Part shown: piece by piece, positions 59,636-64,000 of the stretch
Layout of the letters: each line of letters opens with the position of its first letter
How positions within the stretch are numbered: the first letter of the stretch is position 1
Assembly: GCA_024364735.1 (NCBI GenBank)
Contig: JAGFNQ010004735.1
Location: 236,316 to 300,315, forward strand
Source of the DNA: Boesenbergia rotunda
Lineage: Eukaryota > Streptophyta > Magnoliopsida > Zingiberales > Zingiberaceae
Direction: 5' to 3'
DNA: 64,000 bases
Made by a program: the position numbers and the translations under genes
The notes under the pieces: generated by a model
What the model saw: the letters and a program-made list of their open reading frames with translations, nothing else
What the model was told of the DNA's origin: nothing
Databases searched by the model: none

Positions 59636-60149
59636 CAGAGCCGGTCCTTATTGTCTAAAGGCCCTGGGCGAAATTATAAATTATGCCCTAATTTTATCTT
59701 CCAAATATTACTTTTTCTAAAAAAATTTTTTTACATATCCATCATAAAATTTTACTAATGCTAAATGCACTAATGTACTATGCACTGTGAGGAATCAGAC
59801 AATTACTAAAATCATAGAACTACCTTAACCATAAAAACAATGGCATGTCAACACTGAAGTTATGAATAAACTATATTGTTTAACAAATGTCTATAACATT
59901 TACAGGGACAATTAACTATTCATGGTTGATCAGTAATAATTCTACGCATGCTCATTTACAGATATATTAAGTCCTATGAGAATTAAATCTCAATCTGCAA
60001 GAAGCATTTTATCACAAATAAATTTTCAACAAAGCCAATAGTTGAAATGAAGAAATATGCTTGATCACTCATGATAACCACAACAAAATCTAGAGCAGCA
60101 CCACAAGGATGCAACCTTTACATAGATTTAATTAGGGTAATTAACTGAC

Positions 60150-60650
60150 CTTGCTATTGTCGACCATTGATGGAGGCAAGTTTCTTCGTGATGTATACAT
60201 TGGCTTTGCTGCATCATAAAAGCTGAAGCGAGGTAGCTGTATGGTGTACATCAAATTATTAGAAATCAAGCATGTGGTTAAGTACAAGAAAGAATTGATA
60301 AGGTTCAAGTTCTAGTAACCACAAAGTTCATGGAATGAGTTATATATAATTTTCAAATACCACATTCACATTGAAGCCGTATAAGGGAGTAGCAAAAGTA
60401 TATATTAGCCTGCGAAATAAATTATCAAATAATTGGACAAGCTTAACCATCACAATGCTTCTCTGTTTGCATTGGATACTACTACCTAAATCTAGTCTAT
60501 TTTTTACGCTCCTTGAATAAGAGCCAAAGTCATACCTGAGAAGATCTAAGAGCAAATCCTTCTTGAATACATATACATCCATTGATGCTATATATGGTTT
60601 TTTTTTACAGCTTCTTCTTTTGACAGCCCCAAAATCGTGGTGTCAACTTC
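60150..60650 (-). pseudogene. Captured exons of ADP-glucose pyrophosphorylase large subunit (APL1-type)
   Basis: ADP-glucose pyrophosphorylase makes ADP-glucose for starch in plastids. The first exon piece (60650-60536) follows an acceptor TATAATAG. It reads VDTTILGLSKEEAVKK, then KPYIASMDVYVFKKDLLLDL and LR, ending at a donor CTCAG-GTATGA. The second (60236-60150) follows CACCATACAG, reads LPRFSFYDAAKPMYTSRRN then LPPSMVDNSK, and ends at AAG-GTCAGT. Both match the APL1-type large subunit in order, separated there by the DFGSE...YWEDIGT region. Around 60490-60535 a YDFGS trace may be what is left of that region. There is an extra Lys codon in an A-run. The N-terminal catalytic part and the rest of the C-terminal domain are missing, so no enzyme could be made. 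Confidence 0.9.
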
Positions 60651-60845
60651 CTATTATAAGTACAAAACAATACATTAATAGATATTCATCATGAAAAAAT
60701 TCATAAAATCAAATTGAGACTGGAATGAGAATTAGTTTGTGATTATAATAATATCCTTTGCAAACATTTTTACCCAGAGAACAATCATAAATAAAACATA
60801 AAAAAGATGAAAGTAAAAATATAAAACACTGTAAAAACACTTAAC

Positions 60846-61025
60846 AAAAATTGATACCATAAAAATTGGTAGCATAAAATTAAAAAAAATCACAGCAAGC
60901 TGGGCTCTGCGTAAAAATTGATACCAAAAATTGGTAGCATAAAATTAAAAAAATCACAGCAAGCTTGACTTAGCAAAAATTGATACCAAAAAAAATCACA
61001 GCATAAAAATTGGTACCATAAAATC
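60846..61025. repeat. Tandem repeat, about 65-bp unit, three copies
   Basis: The unit contains AAAAATTGATACCA, AAAAATTGGTAGCATAAAAT and AAATCACAGCAAGC. It lies inside the hAT element, upstream (on minus) of the captured exons. Confidence 0.75.
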
Positions 61026-61149
61026 CATCCCATGTTTTGATGTTCAATCATACAACAAAAGGTTGGACAAGGTAAGGGATAAATTGTAAATTGTTGATTC
61101 AGATTTCAATTTCTGCAATGGATGTATAAGATCTAAGATATTAACAATT

Positions 61150-61740
61150 TTTTGCCTACGCCCTTAGAGGAGGGAAAAGGAGGACCTTTAGAGAGAGGGG
61201 CTATGCTTGGTTGTGGCCTCCGGCACGGCGAAGCTTCTCGAAGGCGTAGCTGTGGAGGCAATGGTGGGCAGCGAAATCTTCTCAAATGTTGGCTCTGCTT
61301 GGCTTCGGCCTTCGGCGAGAGAGAAGGAAGAGCGGCGGCGAAATCTTTTCGCCGTAGCCCTAGCACGCGAGTTGGGAGGGAGTTGAGGGAAAAGACGGTA
61401 GGGGAGGTGGAGCCGTGGAGGCAATGGTGAGCAGTGCTGCGCGAGGCCACCGGCGAGAGATGGCTTCGGGATCCGGAGAGAGATGGCTTATCTCACCGGC
61501 GAGAGATGGCCTGGGGCTCCGGCGAGAGATGGTCTGGGGCTCCGGCGAGAGATGGCTTCGGGCTCCGGCGAGAGATGGCTTCGGGCTCCGGCAAGAGAGA
61601 GAGAGAGAGGAGGATGAGCGGCGGCGAAAAGGTTTCGCCGTTTCGCCGTAGCCCTAGCCCGCAGAGTCGGGAGGAGGGAACGCGGAGTCGGGAGGAGCGA
61701 TGCGCAGGAAAAGTTGGGTTTTATATATATATAGTTTGGG
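61150..61740. repeat. GC-rich terminal region of the hAT element with a 24-bp minisatellite
   Basis: From about 61451 to 61590 the word GGCGAGAGATGGCTTCGGGC with CTCC repeats about six times. The whole stretch is GC-rich and open in several frames on both strands (Arg/Gly/Ser-rich products), which I read as compositional, not as a gene. A core promoter or first exon of a captured gene on minus is possible but unsupported. Confidence 0.6.
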
Positions 61741-61800
61741 CCCTGATAATTTTGGGCCCTGGGCAGGTGCCCTGGTTGCCCTGGGCCAGGGCCGGCTCTG

Positions 61801-61960
61801 CCCGGGGTCGGTCACTCGGGGTCGGATACCCGGAGTCAGCCACGCGGGGTCGGTCACTCGGGGTCAAACACCCGGGGTCAACCACTCGGGGTCGGTCACT
61901 CAAGGTCAGGCACTCGCGGTCAGCCACCCGGGGTCGGGTACCTCCAGCCGAACACTCTGA
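61801..61960. repeat. 14-bp minisatellite, right block
   Basis: About ten further units of CACYCGGGGTCRGN, continuous with the left block once the hAT element is removed. Confidence 0.88.
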
Positions 61961-62278
61961 GATCACCCCAGGAACAGAAATGATTCAGAAGCCAGGCTTG
62001 TCCGACTGACCCAGGCTGCAAGTCAGTATAAGCCGACCGGATGAACATGAGTGATTAAAGAGCCACCTCAACAGTAAGAATTTGTTAGACCTCTAACATA
62101 ATCATTACCTGACAGAGCCGCCGAGTATTAATGAGGATCAGATGAGGCAATTTAGACAGATTGTCAGGCGGCTGTGGCAGTCTCACATGACAATTAAAGC
62201 TGCCATTAGTCCAGTCTGTCAACTGACTCATTCTTAATGAGACAGGACAGCTCTAGCATGACAGAGGGCTTCTCCTCC

Positions 62279-62289
62279 CCTATATAAAC
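62279..62289 (+). promoter_or_regulatory. TATA box of a probable retrotransposon LTR
   Basis: CTATATAAACC stands upstream of a pyrimidine-rich stretch ending in GACCGGGGTTATC near 62440, like the U3/R junction of plant gypsy LTRs. The minisatellite would lie in its U3. LTR boundaries were not found. Confidence 0.45.
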
Positions 62290-62499
62290 CCCCTTTGAGT
62301 TCTGAAGAGGGGATGTTGCCATTTTGCAATCTCAACTTCACTTTGTGTTCTCCCTTTTGGTCCGACCCAAACTACTTGTGTCCCCTCAACACTCAAGCTT
62401 GACCCCGACCCCCGCACTACTGCAGACCGGGGTTATCTTGGTCAGACCGAGTTAGCCGAGTGGGAGCCAATCTTCACTTGTCGACAGGATCAATGAGCA

Positions 62500-63140
62500 A
62501 ATCATTTGATCTATGAAAAGTGGAAACACAAGAAACTCTAGACGAGACGACGGGAAAAACCCTAACGAGAGTAGCTCAAGAAATCCTAGACAACAAGAGT
62601 AGAAGACGTGGTGAGTATTCAGTTAAAATCAAACTGAACCGAATTGAATTAATTTTTTAATTGAATCGAACCATCCGAATTTTAAAAAAAAAAATGAACA
62701 AATCGAACTCGATTAATTCAGTTTTCAACCGAATTAATCAAATTATCCAAAAAAATTCAGTATTTTAAACAAAATCCAGTTTTTTAAAGTAAAAATAAGT
62801 TGATTTGGCTAGTTTGGTTTTTTAGGAACGTTGAAAATCGAAACAAAACCGAATTAACAGATTTTTTTAGGAAAAAAATAATTTTCTGAATAGATAAAAC
62901 TGAATTTAAAAATTCGATCTGTTTGTTCGATTAATCAAATTTTTGTTGACCCCTATACGTGATTGAAACTTATAACTATCTACGGTGGCAAAAAGTATTC
63001 GCTCGCTTATATTGTCCTTGTCAATCCGTTCCAAGACTAACACGGAAGAGATAAATAATTCTTAGACCTCATAATGATAATATCTTGTACGCTAGCAATC
63101 ATTCCATTCCATGAAGATCATCCATGACTCAAGCTCGATC
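62500..63140. other. AT-rich spacer
   Basis: Repeated AATTGAATTAA-like words at 62640-62950; no gene recognised. Confidence 0.4.
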
Positions 63141-63345
63141 CCCACGGGATGGATTGATAGTTAGTGCGTGAGTGTTGCCACCAAGAGGTCTGGGGTCAAA
63201 TCCTGGCAAAGCCAGTATGCCCACCCTCTCCACGCGCTAGCCATAGCATCCGGGCTAGTAGCTCCCGTAATTTATCTTCTCCGTGTTGGCCCTGGGATGG
63301 GTTGGCGGAGGTGCTGAGGTGAGCGAATCGCCTTTTGCTGTGAAT
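63140..63345 (+). mobile_element. tRNA-derived SINE (family 3)
   Basis: An A-box-like TAGTTAGTGCG (63158-63168) and a B-box-like GGGTCAAATCC (63193-63203) are 35 bp apart, the spacing of a pol III type 2 promoter, and are followed by about 140 bp of GC-richer sequence ending near GAATCGCCTTTTG. Neither a target duplication nor a clear tail was found, so boundaries are approximate. Confidence 0.55.
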
Positions 63346-63349
63346 TTTA

Positions 63350-64000
63350 TCTCCATTAGACTATTATTTAAAATAAAATTAAATCTTTTGACACGTTTAA
63401 TTTAATTTAAAATGGATTACTCATTTTTTTAAAAACTAATATCACCTTAGAAAATAATTTTAATTATATTACAATTAAAATGGCTACGGCACTGCACGAA
63501 TACTAAAAATGTAAAATTAAAATTAAATTCAATCAATTTCATTAAAAACGAATGTCATAAAATTAAATTATTTGTGGAATTAAAAATAATTAAAATCAAA
63601 ATTGCTTTTGACAATTACGGTTAGTTTTTTATTAATCAAATATCTATATATAGAATCAGGGGAATAAGTCATGACATTAGTGTTAGAAAAAAAATGAACA
63701 ACATTGAATATTGGTAAATATGTCTTAATCACTTCAATTTCATAAAAATTTATATCTCATTTAGAAAAATTCTTATAAATATATTATAGTTAAGGATTGA
63801 ACTATAAATTTAGTAGTCTTATATTCTATCATAGTCTTAGAGGCACAACATTAGTGTTATTAAAATAGATTAGTAATGAGCAATTAGGATAATTAAAATT
63901 GTATAAAATGGTGGCTATCAATTTGTAATTTTGATAACACGTATCAACAGAGTTTAATAAGAAGGGATGATAAAATAGAGAAGTTAAGACATCTTGTAAA
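63350..64000. other. AT-rich sequence to the window end
   Basis: I see no gene or element in this stretch. Confidence 0.45.

Larger units (their letters stand above)
59636..61800. mobile_element. hAT-type non-autonomous element with captured host exons, 2.2 kb
   Basis: The ends are CAGAGCCGGTCC (59636) and, in reverse complement, CAGAGCCGGCCC (from 61800). The 8-bp flanks are CCCAGGGT (59628-59635) and CCCGGGGT (61801-61808), a duplication with one mismatch, as expected for hAT elements. The 14-bp minisatellite continues on both sides, which confirms the boundaries. No transposase gene is found. Inside are exons of an ADP-glucose pyrophosphorylase gene on minus and a GC-rich region near the right end. 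Confidence 0.88.

Noticed and set aside
58982..59758. 258-codon frame of GHPGS-type repeats
   Set aside because: It is a product of a 14-bp minisatellite; all three plus frames are open in the same stretch.
61133..62009. Several Arg/Gly/Ser-rich frames of 80-190 codons on both strands
   Set aside because: They lie in the GC-rich end of the hAT element and its 24-bp repeat, or run through the element boundary into the minisatellite.

Overview
The window reads as nuclear DNA of a flowering plant, most likely a monocot. Long AT-rich stretches separate two compact, GC-rich, intronless genes, and most of the rest is transposons. The species cannot be fixed from sequence alone; the sharp GC rise inside the genes favours a commelinid monocot such as a Zingiberales species, but that is inference.

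Two host genes look intact. One is a 706-residue U-box/ARM-repeat E3 ubiquitin ligase of the PUB16/PUB17 type (3294-5414, minus). The other is a 255-residue three-finger C2H2 repressor of the ZAT2/ZAT3 (DAZ1-like) type with a C-terminal EAR motif (49235-50002, plus). They are about 44 kb apart with a repeat block between them and share no operon-like relationship.

1-9.2 kb: possible gene end, two adjacent tRNA-derived SINEs, the U-box gene and AT-rich spacer. 9.3-12.1 kb: solo LTR (TSD ATATA). 12.2-26.1 kb: a nest of DNA transposons. An outer CACTA element (12167-26118, TSD AGA) was entered 23 bp inside its left end by a second CACTA (12190-23100, TSD TTA). That one carries a PIF/Harbinger element (14912-19142, TSD TAA) with both of its genes, each broken. 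27.4-31.3 kb: decayed CACTA transposase split by a gutted Copia element (27659-30942, TSD ATTCC). 31.3-38.0 kb: a second Copia element on the minus strand, with gag, protease and part of integrase, and reverse transcriptase deleted. Its 5' LTR is cut off by another copy of the first LTR family (38015-40919).

41.3-43.3 kb: unclassified LTR element with an acidic-repeat ORF. 43.5-47.3 kb: CACTA-like element filled with an eight-unit tandem array. 47.6-48.1 kb: two head-to-tail SINEs. 49-50 kb: zinc-finger gene. 51.4-56.6 kb: decayed gypsy-type element split by a solo LTR (TSD ATAAT). 56.6-57.9 kb: lone Copia LTR. 59.0-62.0 kb: a 14-bp minisatellite interrupted by a hAT-type element (59636-61800, near-perfect 8-bp TSD). 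This element contains recognisable, spliceable exons of the ADP-glucose pyrophosphorylase large-subunit gene and is the most striking captured gene here. A further SINE lies near 63.2 kb.

The main theme is nested transposition plus gene capture. No complete autonomous element is present. Many boundaries could be fixed to the base by matching target-site duplications.
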